Below are positions 34,202 to 42,915 of a DNA stretch of 48,113 nucleotides, piece after piece. The notes below the pieces were generated by a model, which saw only the letters and a program-made list of their open reading frames with translations, had not been told where the DNA came from and searched no databases. Source of the stretch: Ruminococcaceae bacterium UBA2719 (lineage in GTDB: Bacteria > Bacillota > Clostridia > Oscillospirales > Acutalibacteraceae); NCBI GenBank assembly GCA_002353935.1, contig DEKP01000030.1:1-48113 (forward strand), in the 5' to 3' direction. The translations under genes were made by a program, and so were the position numbers. Position 1 is the first letter of the stretch; every line of letters begins with the position of its first letter.

Positions 34202-34783
34202 TTATTTTTTGTTTGTTTTTATTTTATTAGATACTGTCGATCTATAACAACGCAAGTATATTACGATACCAAAAGCAATAAGCAAAGCCAAAATACTGAT
34301 AAACACTGACAAGGTCGCTTCGCCTGTTATGACGTTTGTGTTGCCGCTGTTGTCGGTTTTGCTCGGATTGGTGGAAGAATTTACCGTCTTAGAGGGTTTG
34401 GGAACAGTTGTACTCTGAGCGATGGTCGGCAAGACTGTGTTGTCCTCCGCTGCCTTTTGAGTCGGCTCTAAAGTTGCCGGTACTGTAGTCGGTTCGGTCG
34501 GCTCAGTATGCTCAGTCGGTTCAGTAGGCTCGGTTGGCTCGGTTGGCTCGGTCGGAACGGTAGGCTCAGTCGGAACGGTCGGCTCAGTCGGCTCGGTCGG
34601 CTCAGTCGGCTCGGTCGGCTCGGTTGTTGGTGAATAGGGATCTTCGGCAGCAAATGAGTTGACGACCTTATTTGACAGCGAGGTATAGTACGCTGAAGTT
34701 GAAATACCTGATATAGAAAACAGAACTACAGACAGCGCTGCCGTAAAAGTTATTATCAAAGCTTTTAACTTATATCTCTTCAA
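34202..34783 (-). CDS. SipW-type signal, Thr-Glu-Pro repeat, membrane-anchored protein
   Basis: 193 residues. The signal segment ends STSAYYTSLSNKVVNSF, matching the other cluster members. It is followed by about 16 TEP/TVP triplets (residues 52-105), a Ser/Thr/Asn-rich linker and a C-terminal helix (LSVFISILALLIAFGIVIYL) with a basic tail. No LPxTG is present, so it is likely a stalk fixed in the membrane that could nucleate or hold the matrix proteins. The start is taken as TTG 34783, because GGAGGTGA is five bases upstream of it; the in-frame ATG 34789 overlaps that site. Confidence 0.8.
   Translation of the reverse strand: MKRYKLKALIITFTAALSVVLFSISGISTSAYYTSLSNKVVNSFAAEDPYSPTTEPTEPTEPTEPTEPTVPTEPTVPTEPTEPTEPTEPTEHTEPTEPTTVPATLEPTQKAAEDNTVLPTIAQSTTVPKPSKTVNSSTNPSKTDNSGNTNVITGEATLSVFISILALLIAFGIVIYLRCYRSTVSNKIKTNKK
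34489..34630 (-). repeat. 9-bp tandem repeat encoding Thr-Glu-Pro
   Basis: Degenerate 9-bp units of the type GGCTCGGTC (plus-strand view) are repeated about 16 times inside the preceding coding region. Unit number can change by multiples of 9 bp without a frameshift, altering stalk length. Confidence 0.85.
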
Positions 34784-34871
34784 GGTCATCACCTCCGTTC
34801 GTTGTCGTTTTTCCAAAGTTTTGGTACTGATTAAAAAATTGTAGCTGCGTCTATATTAGGCAGATAATAAT

Positions 34872-35513
34872 TTATGCTACATCTACGTAGTTTATCTGTA
34901 CGGTATCTGCATAAGCAAACTGTGCAGCCGCCATATCAAACGCCTTGTTTTTGGCGATTACGTCAGCCTGAATAGCATAAGCCTGGGCGTTAATAAACTG
35001 TGTATTGTCAGTTTCTTTTATTTCATGAAGTCTGTCGAGGGTAAGATCCTCGCTGACTGTTACTTTGGTAAACACAGGGTCAAGAACAACGTCGGCGGTG
35101 GGAGCAGATACCTTTTTGTAATATACATAAAGGGTGTTGCCGTCAGCCTCAGCTACCTTGAGCCATTTGCTTGTATCAACGTTGATTGAAAAAACGTCCG
35201 AATACTTATTCTCAACGTTAACAAAAAGGTAAGAATTGATGGTGTTCTTCTTCACGGTAGGCGTGGGATCTTTGTCAAGCACTGAGCCCGGTACAAAATT
35301 GTATGTATTCTCCGTTACTCTTGGCCCTGACACTTTATGTCCGTCGGCGTCTACAGGCGACTCGTCGAGAACAATAGAAATATCTCCGCTCTCAAAGGTG
35401 TTAACCACCTTGTCGCTTGTGGAGAACAGCCAAGCAAGTGTGGGCGCTATCAAGAGCACCGCTACAAGAGCCACTGCTGCCGCAATGATTGTGTGTTTTC
35501 TGAGTTTTTGCAT
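34872..35513 (-). CDS. TasA/camelysin-like SipW-dependent protein
   Basis: 213 residues. The signal segment is hydrophobic (IIAAAVALVAVLLIAPTLAW) followed by LFSTSDKVVNTFESGDISIV, the typical SipW-dependent cleavage context. The core contains NTYNFVPGSVLDKDPTPTVK and NSYLFVNVEN, which align with the PGT-KDP-DAYLFVEV pattern of the longer neighbours. It ends where they begin their beta-helix region, so it is the minimal form and the best candidate for a fibre subunit. GGAGGAAAC precedes ATG 35513; a longer frame to 35570 is unsupported. It has its own promoter. Confidence 0.87.
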   Translation of the reverse strand: MQKLRKHTIIAAAVALVAVLLIAPTLAWLFSTSDKVVNTFESGDISIVLDESPVDADGHKVSGPRVTENTYNFVPGSVLDKDPTPTVKKNTINSYLFVNVENKYSDVFSINVDTSKWLKVAEADGNTLYVYYKKVSAPTADVVLDPVFTKVTVSEDLTLDRLHEIKETDNTQFINAQAYAIQADVIAKNKAFDMAAAQFAYADTVQINYVDVA

Positions 35514-35596
35514 AAATGTTTCCTCCTCTGGAAATAAATATAAAATTTTCTTTAAAATATTCTGCGACAATGTCCGAATTGTCGATTTGTGTTGAT

Positions 35597-35624
35597 TTTA
35601 TACCAATAACGACGGTTTTGTCAA
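35597..35624 (-). promoter_or_regulatory. Promoter of the SipW-substrate genes
   Basis: On the minus strand TTGACA (35619-35624), 16-bp spacer, TATAAA (35597-35602), about 85 bp ahead of the TasA-like gene. Confidence 0.65.
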
Positions 35625-35712
35625 TGGATTTTTGTATATTTCGTCAAAATATACACGATTTTATTGATTTTAAACAAATTTCGCATCTCGTTTTTGTGAG
35701 TATTTACAGATA

Positions 35713-35748
35713 AAAAATGACAAGCCGGTAAACCGGCTTGTCATTTTT
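35713..35748 (-). terminator. Terminator between the signal peptidase and its substrates
   Basis: Near-perfect palindrome around TGACAAGCCGG/CCGGCTTGTCA with A and T runs on both sides, right after the signal peptidase stop. Confidence 0.85.
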
Positions 35749-35768
35749 GATGCATATAACCTGCATAA

Positions 35769-36374
35769 TTATTCTGATTTTTGAATGTTATTGCGCTTTT
35801 TGCGTTTTCGCACCTGATCAAAAATTTCCCACACTATAGTAATTACGAGCAACCCGACGATAATTGCAATCATAAACGGACGGTTTTTCTCTGAAGAAAC
35901 AAATGTAAACGCCTTACCGCCGGTCGGCAGTGAAAACATAACTCTGCCGATTGTGTTTTCCCATGATACCGGTTTAGCATCCTCAACGTTATTGTTGTCA
36001 CCCTTAGTCGTAAAGGTGCGGTTTTCCTTATCAATCGAAACCACTCGGTGAGTAACGGTATCGCCGTCTTCGTTGAGCGTATATGTTATAGTGTCGCCGA
36101 CTGCAATCGAAGCGGGATTCGTTCTTTGTACAAATACAATAGAATTGACAGGGTAGGTCGGCTCCATACTGGCGGTCCTGACGCTGTACACACTAAAGCC
36201 AAAAATTTTCAGCGCTACTAACCCAATCGCAATTATTGCAAATATTGTCAGCAAAAAAGTGACGATAAAGTTTACTGCCAACATAATCGGGCTTTCTTGC
36301 TCTTCGACGCCTTTATCCTTAGCCGAAGGAGAGTCCGCGATTTTTGAACTCTCCGGTTTTTTAGATTCATTCAT
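35769..36374 (-). CDS. sipW: Signal peptidase I of the SipW (ER) type
   Basis: 201 residues. An N-terminal disordered segment of 30 residues precedes one membrane helix, then the catalytic serine in TASMEPTYP (Ser69). THRVVSID supplies His109, in place of the Lys of ordinary bacterial signal peptidases. GDNNN (about 126-130) is the third conserved box, and a C-terminal membrane helix with a basic tail follows. Such enzymes process TasA-like proteins, four candidates for which lie immediately downstream. ATG 36374 is preferred since GGCGGTGA is five bases upstream. Confidence 0.92.
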   Translation of the reverse strand: MNESKKPESSKIADSPSAKDKGVEEQESPIMLAVNFIVTFLLTIFAIIAIGLVALKIFGFSVYSVRTASMEPTYPVNSIVFVQRTNPASIAVGDTITYTLNEDGDTVTHRVVSIDKENRTFTTKGDNNNVEDAKPVSWENTIGRVMFSLPTGGKAFTFVSSEKNRPFMIAIIVGLLVITIVWEIFDQVRKRKKRNNIQKSE

Positions 36375-36490
36375 AATCATCACCGCCTAAATTTATTACA
36401 TGATATCTGTATCAAAAGCACAGAAACAAAATCCAATTAAATTCAGTTTTGCCAAAACGCTAACGCGGTTTTGACGCTTATTTAATACGC

Positions 36491-36520
36491 ATTATACAAT
36501 ATTTCTTTGTTTGATGTCAA
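36491..36520 (-). promoter_or_regulatory. Promoter of sipW
   Basis: On the minus strand TTGACA (36515-36520), 18-bp spacer, TATAAT (36491-36496). It gives a leader of over 100 nt. Confidence 0.7.
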
Positions 36521-36609
36521 TGTATAAGAAAGCTATCCTCGGCGAGTTTTTTAATCTAATTTGCCCATTAAATCGTAAAATAAAGCTCAGATCTAACTAT
36601 ATCTGGGTA

Positions 36610-37593
36610 TCATTTATCATAATCGGTAAAAAAGTTCTTTAGCGCGGTTTCGTATGCTGTTTTATCTACATAGTAGCTCATCCCGTGATCGGCATAAGGA
36701 ACTACTAATAAGCGCTTAGGCGCAATACAGGCGCGGTAATTTTCATAGGTCATGCTTATGGGCACAAGGTGATCGTCGGCGCCGTGGATAAATAAAACGG
36801 GAATTTTACACTGCTTCATAGCGGTAACGGTGGAATATTCGTCGTTGCTCATATTAATTTTTTGTTTCAAAAACTCGTTTCCCAGCGAGTCAAAAAGCTC
36901 GTAAGTAATATGGAAGTTTCCTTCTGTTACCTTTTTCCATATATCTTTGGCACAGGTAAAACCGCAGTCCGCGATAACCCCTCTTACATTAGACGGCAAT
37001 TCAAAGCCGGTTGTCATCAAAACAGAAGTAGCTCCCATAGAAATACCGTATAAATATATAGGCAAATTCGGACTTATCTTTTGGTTTATAAATTTTATCC
37101 ACTCAAGACAGTCATAGCGTTCAAGCATTCCAAATCCCATATATTCAGATTCGCTCTCATTTTGACCGCGCTGGCTGACAAAAAGTATGTTGCAGTCACT
37201 TTCGATCAGAAATTTAGAGACCAAACTAAAGTCGCGGCTCCAGCGTGAGCGCCAGCCGTGCATAGCGATAATAGTTCTGTCTGCATTTTCGCAACGATAA
37301 AGGTGTCCTACAAGCTTTATCCCGTCATAGGCTGTAATTTCAACAGTTTCGGTCGGAATATTTATGAGTTCTTTTTCAGCCTCTGCCAAAACATCAAGAA
37401 CCTCCTGTCCAAAATAACGCGCCGCCATACGGCTTTTATATCCCTTCATTACCATTGGCTCTTCTTTGTTGACAGCTTCCTCAACAAGGCACTTTGCACC
37501 GGCATAAGCCGCGCCGACAACCCCTGCAACAGAGGTCAACGCAGCAGCCGTATAACCTAATATTTTAAAAATCTTTTTTGTTTTATCTTTCAT
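36610..37593 (-). CDS. Alpha/beta hydrolase with N-terminal membrane anchor
   Basis: 327 residues. After one N-terminal hydrophobic helix (ILGYTAAALTSVAGVVGAAY) comes an alpha/beta hydrolase domain with the oxyanion region IIAMHGW, nucleophile elbow YGISMGA, acid in HGADDHLV and His in YADHGMS. Members of this group (YqkD-like) are esterases or peptidases of unknown substrate. It is the last gene of a three-gene unit with hydE and tcdA (5-bp gap); the association is probably not functional. AAAGG precedes the ATG. Confidence 0.88.
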   Translation of the reverse strand: MKDKTKKIFKILGYTAAALTSVAGVVGAAYAGAKCLVEEAVNKEEPMVMKGYKSRMAARYFGQEVLDVLAEAEKELINIPTETVEITAYDGIKLVGHLYRCENADRTIIAMHGWRSRWSRDFSLVSKFLIESDCNILFVSQRGQNESESEYMGFGMLERYDCLEWIKFINQKISPNLPIYLYGISMGATSVLMTTGFELPSNVRGVIADCGFTCAKDIWKKVTEGNFHITYELFDSLGNEFLKQKINMSNDEYSTVTAMKQCKIPVLFIHGADDHLVPISMTYENYRACIAPKRLLVVPYADHGMSYYVDKTAYETALKNFFTDYDK

Positions 37594-37598
37594 AATAA

Positions 37599-38387
37599 TT
37601 ACCTTTCTGATATGGATTCTCTGCCCTCTCTGTCAAACCCTGTAATATCTTTGATAACCTCTCCGGCGATGATCAAGCCGACTACCGATGGGACAAAGGC
37701 GTTCGACGAAGGAATGTCGCGGCGAGATGTACATTTTCGAGCAGTATCTTTTGGGCATATGCAGTGTTTTTTACAGCTTATGTTCATATCTTCTATAGGG
37801 CGCAAGGGTTTTTCTTTTGAGTAAACCACTTTTAGCTTTTTTACAAAGCGTTTTTTGAGCTCATGCCGCATAACTTTTGCGAGCGGACATACGCTTGTTG
37901 AATAGATATCCGCTACCTCAAAAGCTGTTGGATCAACCTTGTTGCCTGCTGACATAGAAGAAATAATCGGCGTACCGGCAGCTTGAGCGTTGATTACAAG
38001 AGCAATTTTTCCGCTTACTGTATCTATTGCGTCTACTATGTAATCATACTTTGAAAAATCGAACTGATCCTCAGTATCCGGCAGATAAAAAACTTTGTGC
38101 GTTGTGACCTCACATTTAGGGTTGATATCTACTATACGTTCTTTGGCAACGTCTACCTTATATTTTCCGATTGAGCTGTGAGTAGCGTAGATTTGTCTGT
38201 TGATATTAGTAAGACACACGCGGTCGTCATCGATAAGATCGATTTTTCCGATACCGCTTCGAGAAAGCGCCTCTGCGGTGTAGCCGCCGACTCCTCCTAT
38301 GCCAAAGATCGCTACATGAGCGTTGTATAATTTTTCCATAGCTTTGTATCCAAATAAAAGCTGTGTTCTGGAAAACTGATCAAGCAT
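37599..38387 (-). CDS. tcdA: tRNA threonylcarbamoyladenosine dehydratase (TcdA/CsdL)
   Basis: 262 residues, E1-like ThiF superfamily. The N-terminus QFSRTQLLFGYKAMEKL and the ATP-binding loop IFGIGGVGGYTAEAL (about 27-41) are those of TcdA, which cyclises t6A37 in tRNA to ct6A. The DDDRV and NINRQI boxes follow, and late cysteines (CSRxxx-type C-rich segment near 210-225) are present. Two bases separate it from hydE upstream. Confidence 0.92.
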   Translation of the reverse strand: MLDQFSRTQLLFGYKAMEKLYNAHVAIFGIGGVGGYTAEALSRSGIGKIDLIDDDRVCLTNINRQIYATHSSIGKYKVDVAKERIVDINPKCEVTTHKVFYLPDTEDQFDFSKYDYIVDAIDTVSGKIALVINAQAAGTPIISSMSAGNKVDPTAFEVADIYSTSVCPLAKVMRHELKKRFVKKLKVVYSKEKPLRPIEDMNISCKKHCICPKDTARKCTSRRDIPSSNAFVPSVVGLIIAGEVIKDITGFDREGRESISER

Positions 38388-38389
38388 AC

Positions 38390-39424
38390 TTATCTCCTCA
38401 CATTTCCGATATCTGTTACTATTTCATAGCCTGCGCTTTTTACTCGCATTTCAAGACAACTCTTACATTGCGCAGACTCTTCTCCTGTACAGATTTTATT
38501 TTCATACAGTTCGTATTTTTTTCTGACCGATGTGGGAGAGAGATTCGGCATTACTACATTTGCTCCCGCCTTGAGGCCCGATTCCCTACCGAATTTATCT
38601 ATCGTGCCCAGAGCTGTTGTAGATGGAATAAGAGCGTAAGGAAACATCAATCTGAGTATAGATATCATGCGCAAAGCAAGCTTGAAGCTTCCGTTTTCAA
38701 AACCGGAAAAAGGCGTTTGTTTGTGGGTAATATACGGCCCGATCCCGATCATATCGGGCTCAAGCTCTTGTAAAAATCGCAAATCGGCAATTAAATTTTC
38801 AACCGCCTGAAACGGCGAGCCTACCATAAAGCCTGAACCTACCTGATAACCGATTTTTTTCAAGTCAAACAAACAGCGCTTTCTGTTATCAAGGCTTAAA
38901 GGCTGTGGGTGAAGCTTGCGGTAGTGGGCGTTGTCGGCGGTTTCGTGCCTTAGAAGATAGCGGTTTGCGCCGCTGTCGAAATATCGTTTATAGCTTTCAT
39001 AAGATTTTTCGCCTATTGACAAAGTGATTGCGCAGTCAAAAAAACGGGCTCGAATGCTCGATACGATATCGCAGATTATATCATCGCCAAAGTAAGGATC
39101 CTCGCCACCTTGAAGCACAAAGGTGCGGTAACCGAGCGTGTATCCTTCTTCACAGCAGGAAAGGATCTGATCTTTGCTCAGGCGATATCGACTTGCTTTT
39201 AAATTTGAACGGCGAATTCCGCAATAATAGCAGTCGTTTTTACAGTAGTTGGTAAATTCTATCAGTCCGCGGATATAAACCTTGTTGCCATAGTGCTCGC
39301 GCCTGACTTTATCAGCAGCAGCGTAAAGCTCATTATCATATTTGTCGGTATTTAATATTTTTAATAGTTCATCATCAGATAAATCACAGGTCTTTGTCAG
39401 TTTTTCTATTAAAGTTTCAGACAT
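38390..39424 (-). CDS. hydE: [FeFe]-hydrogenase maturase HydE, radical SAM
   Basis: 344 residues. The radical SAM cluster motif CKNDCYYC (Cys61, Cys65, Cys68) sits in the HydE/BioB-like context IEFTNYCKNDCYYCGIRRSN. The optional C-terminal cluster motif is also present (Cys312, Cys320, Cys323 in CTGEESAQCKSC). HydE works with HydF and HydG to build the hydrogenase H-cluster. Neither partner nor a hydrogenase is in the window, so the maturation genes are dispersed. It heads a unit with tcdA and a hydrolase gene; GGAGG precedes the ATG. Confidence 0.94.
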   Translation of the reverse strand: MSETLIEKLTKTCDLSDDELLKILNTDKYDNELYAAADKVRREHYGNKVYIRGLIEFTNYCKNDCYYCGIRRSNLKASRYRLSKDQILSCCEEGYTLGYRTFVLQGGEDPYFGDDIICDIVSSIRARFFDCAITLSIGEKSYESYKRYFDSGANRYLLRHETADNAHYRKLHPQPLSLDNRKRCLFDLKKIGYQVGSGFMVGSPFQAVENLIADLRFLQELEPDMIGIGPYITHKQTPFSGFENGSFKLALRMISILRLMFPYALIPSTTALGTIDKFGRESGLKAGANVVMPNLSPTSVRKKYELYENKICTGEESAQCKSCLEMRVKSAGYEIVTDIGNVRR

Positions 39425-39590
39425 TTTTCCTCCGAAATTTACGCTTATTATAAAAAGTTAAACATGTAAATATTATAAACTGTACAGCTTTATTTTACAC
39501 TGAAAAAATTTAAAGTCAATTAAAACAACAGGATAATTGAAAAACTCGATTTTAAATCGTGATATTTAAGTTGTAATTTTTAAAATTTAG

Positions 39591-39619
39591 TTGCCGATAT
39601 CAACAGCTTATGGTATAAT
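39591..39619 (+). promoter_or_regulatory. Promoter of the lipoprotein esterase gene
   Basis: TTGCCG (39591-39596), 17-bp spacer, TATAAT (39614-39619). Confidence 0.65.
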
Positions 39620-39645
39620 TCACAACATACAGGAAAGGTGATATT

Positions 39646-40791
39646 ATGAAAAAATTTTCTTTACTATTAACTGTATTTTTTATAATGATAGCGACAGTAG
39701 GCTGTAACGGCAAAACAAAGGGAAGTGAAGTTATGCAGGATTTTTATGTAAGAACAAACTACGATAAAGACAGTATGACTGCAAATTTTCTCAGCACTGA
39801 AAATGACAGCACCTTATCTGTAGAAATGGAAAAAATCGCTGAAAACGATGAATATACTACATATAAAACAAAGGCAGACCCCGACAAGTTTGACCGTGTT
39901 TATCTGACTCGAGGAAAAGATAATAATACGATACAACTTGCATTTAATAAATTCGTCAGCGGATATCATATATCAGAGCTCGGCGTTATGCCGTTTGTAT
40001 ATGACGAGGATGAAGAAAAAATAAATTTCAAACGCATTACTCTTAAATATAAAGACGACGATAAGGATATCCTCGTATGGACTCCCGAAAACTATGATAA
40101 AAATGACAAGGATACTAAATACAGCGTTATCTATATGACAGACGGACAAAATCTTTTTGTTGATTCCGCTACCTCATACGGTTGCTGGGGCGTAGCTCAA
40201 AGCGTTAAAAGCATGATGGCTCAAAGCGATAACAAATGTATCATTGTAGGGATTGATACTTATGCCAACCGTGACGCGGATCTGACTCCTAACATAGGCG
40301 AGCTTGCTATAGCCAGTGAGAATTATGCCGACGGAAAAGGTATAGATTTTTCAAACTTTGTATATGAAACCGTTGTGCCTTACATAGAAGAAAACTACAA
40401 TGTATATACAGATCGCAATCACACTCATCTGTGCGGAAGCTCCTCCGGCGGGCTTGAGGTTTTTTACATCGGAATGGAACATCCTGATAAATTCGGTTCA
40501 ATTGGAGCGCTGTCTCCGGCGTTTGGACTGTTTACCGAAGATACATGGAAAAATTATTTGAAAGGTATTGCTGTTACTGAAAGCAGCCCGTTTATATACA
40601 TATATTGCGGAAACAACGACGAGTTAGAGCAGTTTTTATGTATTGATGCAATGGGCATGAATGACTATCTAAAGGAAATCGGATATTCAAAAGAAAAGAT
40701 TGTGACTAAAATACATGAAGAAGGCATTCATAACGAAATATATTGGCGAGCGATATTTCCGGACTTTCTAAAATATGCCTTTGATGAATAA
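39646..40791 (+). CDS. Surface lipoprotein esterase (esterase D/Fes family)
   Basis: 381 residues. The lipoprotein signal peptide has its lipid-modified Cys at residue 20 (IATVGC). About 100 residues of starch- or glycogen-binding-like beta domain precede a putative-esterase domain. VIYMTDGQNLF, the nucleophile elbow LCGSSSGGLEV and the late His in HEEGIHNEIYW mark the triad region. Relatives hydrolyse siderophore or feruloyl/acetyl esters on polysaccharides; the substrate here is open. Monocistronic with its own promoter and terminator. AGGAAAGG precedes the ATG. Confidence 0.85.
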   Translation: MKKFSLLLTVFFIMIATVGCNGKTKGSEVMQDFYVRTNYDKDSMTANFLSTENDSTLSVEMEKIAENDEYTTYKTKADPDKFDRVYLTRGKDNNTIQLAFNKFVSGYHISELGVMPFVYDEDEEKINFKRITLKYKDDDKDILVWTPENYDKNDKDTKYSVIYMTDGQNLFVDSATSYGCWGVAQSVKSMMAQSDNKCIIVGIDTYANRDADLTPNIGELAIASENYADGKGIDFSNFVYETVVPYIEENYNVYTDRNHTHLCGSSSGGLEVFYIGMEHPDKFGSIGALSPAFGLFTEDTWKNYLKGIAVTESSPFIYIYCGNNDELEQFLCIDAMGMNDYLKEIGYSKEKIVTKIHEEGIHNEIYWRAIFPDFLKYAFDE

Positions 40792-40808
40792 TATATAATG
40801 ATTAATAT

Positions 40809-40837
40809 AAAACCACCAATGAAATGTTGGTGGTTTT
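40809..40837 (+). terminator. Terminator of the esterase gene
   Basis: Stem AAAACCACCAA/TTGGTGGTTTT (40809-40819 with 40827-40837). Confidence 0.8.
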
Positions 40838-40944
40838 GCAAAAGCCTGCAATTCTATGTGGATTATTTATAAATCCTTTTATAACGCAAGCTACAATATT
40901 TTTTATTAGCGCATATAAGCATATATTTGAGGTGATAAATTTAC

Positions 40945-42372
40945 ATGAAAATGGACGAAATTATTTCAGCCATTGACAGTTTTGTATGGGGCTGGGTTCT
41001 TATTATTCTGATTCTTGCCGTCGGTGCATATTTAACCGTACGAAGCGGTTTAATACAGGTTTTACATTTGGGTAAAGCTCTGAAATTTATGGTAAAAAAC
41101 GAAGAAGACGGAGTAGGCGAGGTTACCTCATTCGGCGCTTTGTGTACAGCGTTGTCAGCAACCATAGGTACCGGTAATATAGTAGGAGTTGCTACCGCTA
41201 TTTGTGCAGGCGGTCCGGGAGCTTTATTGTGGATACTCATAGCTGCGTTTTTCGGAATGGCAACAAAGTACGCGGAAGGACTGCTTGCTGTTAAATTCAG
41301 AGTTGACAAAGGCAACGGCCATTTTCTGGGCGGCCCCTTTTATTACATAGAAAACGGTTTGGGAAAACGTTTCAAATGGCTTGCAAAACTATTTGCGCTG
41401 TTTGGCACGCTCGCCGGAATTATGGGCATTGGTACTATAACTCAAATCAACGGAATAACAACAGCGGCAGAAGAATTTTTTGATCCGAACAAATCAGGCG
41501 TCGCGTTTACATTTTTATCTAAAGACTATACATGGGCAACCGTTATCAGCGGAATGCTTGTGACCCTTTGTGCGGCGCTTGTTATAATCGGCGGAATCAA
41601 GCGTATTGCAAGAGTTTCCGAAATTATTGTTCCGTTTATGGCAATCACTTATGTTTTGTTCGTAATGATAATTTTGATTTGTAATATAAAAGCGATACCG
41701 TCAGCCGTTATTCTTATTGTTAAGAGTGCATTTAATGTTAATGCTGTCGGCGGAGCGATTGTAGGACTTACGCTCAAAATCGCGATACAAAAAGGAATAG
41801 GACGAGGCGTTTTTTCAAACGAGGCGGGTTTAGGTTCTGCACCGATCGCCGCAGCTGCGGCCAAAACAAAAGAGCCCGTGCGCCAGGGCCTGGTTACCAT
41901 GACGGGAACTTTTATTGATACTATTGTTATTTGTACAATGACGGGACTGTCTATTGTTTTAACGGGAGCGTGGAACCCTGATATCACTAACGCAAAACTT
42001 GAGGGAGTAGAGGTTACTACATACGCCTGGCAGCATGGACTGCCGTTTAATGAGAGGTTATCCTCGTTTATACTTATGATGTGCCTTGTGTTTTTTGCTT
42101 TTACAACAATTCTTGGATGGAATTACTATTCGGAAAAATGCCTTGAGTATTTATCAAACGGAAATAAAAAGGCGATAAAAGTTTTTCGCTGGCTGTATAT
42201 TCTTGCGGTGTTTATAGGACCGTATCTCACGGTTTCGGCTGTTTGGGGGCTGGCGGATATTTTCAACGGACTCATGGCTTTTCCAAACCTTGTAGCGCTG
42301 TTCTTGCTCGCAGGCGTTGTGTCAAAAGAGACAAAAGAGTACTTCAGGCTCAATAAGCATAAATTGTCGTAA
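40945..42372 (+). CDS. Sodium:alanine symporter, AGCS family
   Basis: 475 residues with about eleven membrane segments. The family block is clear: FGALCTALSATIGTGNIVG, then AAFFGMATKYAEGLLAVKFR and RGVFSNEAGLGSAPIAAAAA. It imports alanine or glycine with Na+. ATG 40945 follows GAGGTGAT with a rather long spacing. The gene is apparently monocistronic. No riboswitch (for example glycine) is visible in the 150 bp upstream. Confidence 0.93.
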   Translation: MKMDEIISAIDSFVWGWVLIILILAVGAYLTVRSGLIQVLHLGKALKFMVKNEEDGVGEVTSFGALCTALSATIGTGNIVGVATAICAGGPGALLWILIAAFFGMATKYAEGLLAVKFRVDKGNGHFLGGPFYYIENGLGKRFKWLAKLFALFGTLAGIMGIGTITQINGITTAAEEFFDPNKSGVAFTFLSKDYTWATVISGMLVTLCAALVIIGGIKRIARVSEIIVPFMAITYVLFVMIILICNIKAIPSAVILIVKSAFNVNAVGGAIVGLTLKIAIQKGIGRGVFSNEAGLGSAPIAAAAAKTKEPVRQGLVTMTGTFIDTIVICTMTGLSIVLTGAWNPDITNAKLEGVEVTTYAWQHGLPFNERLSSFILMMCLVFFAFTTILGWNYYSEKCLEYLSNGNKKAIKVFRWLYILAVFIGPYLTVSAVWGLADIFNGLMAFPNLVALFLLAGVVSKETKEYFRLNKHKLS

Positions 42373-42445
42373 AAACATAAAATGATTTTTAGAATCAGGT
42401 AAAAATACAGGCTGTTTATAAGCTAGATCAAAAGGAGAAATTAAC

Positions 42446-42847
42446 GTGTCTTATATTAAATCAATAATAAAAAAACTTCCTGAAATGGAATTTTTACAAC
42501 CTGCAACCGAACAGCAAATTAAAAGCGCAGAAGAGAAGCTGGGGTTAAGATTTGCAGAGGAATACAGAGAATACCTTTCTTTTTTTGGGATGGCATGGTC
42601 TGATATTATCGCAATTTCAGGGATATGCGACGATGAAGATTATGAGGTTGTCGCCTTGACTGATAAACTGAAAAAAGTATATTTAGGCATTCCGTCAGAT
42701 TTTTATGTAATAGAAGATGTGGGTGTAGACGGATTGGTTATTTGGCAAAGCAGTACAGGAGAAATATATCAGTCAATACCAAACAGTAACCCTGTTAAAA
42801 TATTTGACAGCCTTTCTGATTTTTTAATATATCAGATGAAGGATTGA
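42446..42847 (+). CDS. SMI1/KNR4 (SUKH) family protein
   Basis: 133 residues. It begins with the family pattern LPEMEFLQPATEQQIKSAEE, then LGLRFAEEYREYLSFFG, and ends KIFDSLSDFLIYQ. SUKH proteins often act as immunity proteins for polymorphic toxins. No toxin gene is adjacent, so this is an orphan of unknown role. The start is GTG 42446 with AGGAGAAA upstream. Confidence 0.88.
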   Translation: MSYIKSIIKKLPEMEFLQPATEQQIKSAEEKLGLRFAEEYREYLSFFGMAWSDIIAISGICDDEDYEVVALTDKLKKVYLGIPSDFYVIEDVGVDGLVIWQSSTGEIYQSIPNSNPVKIFDSLSDFLIYQMKD

Positions 42848-42915
42848 CAAACCGAATAACAAAATTTTTCAAAAAATATTATCTAAATAGGTAATAATCT
42901 AATCAAGAGGTGACT

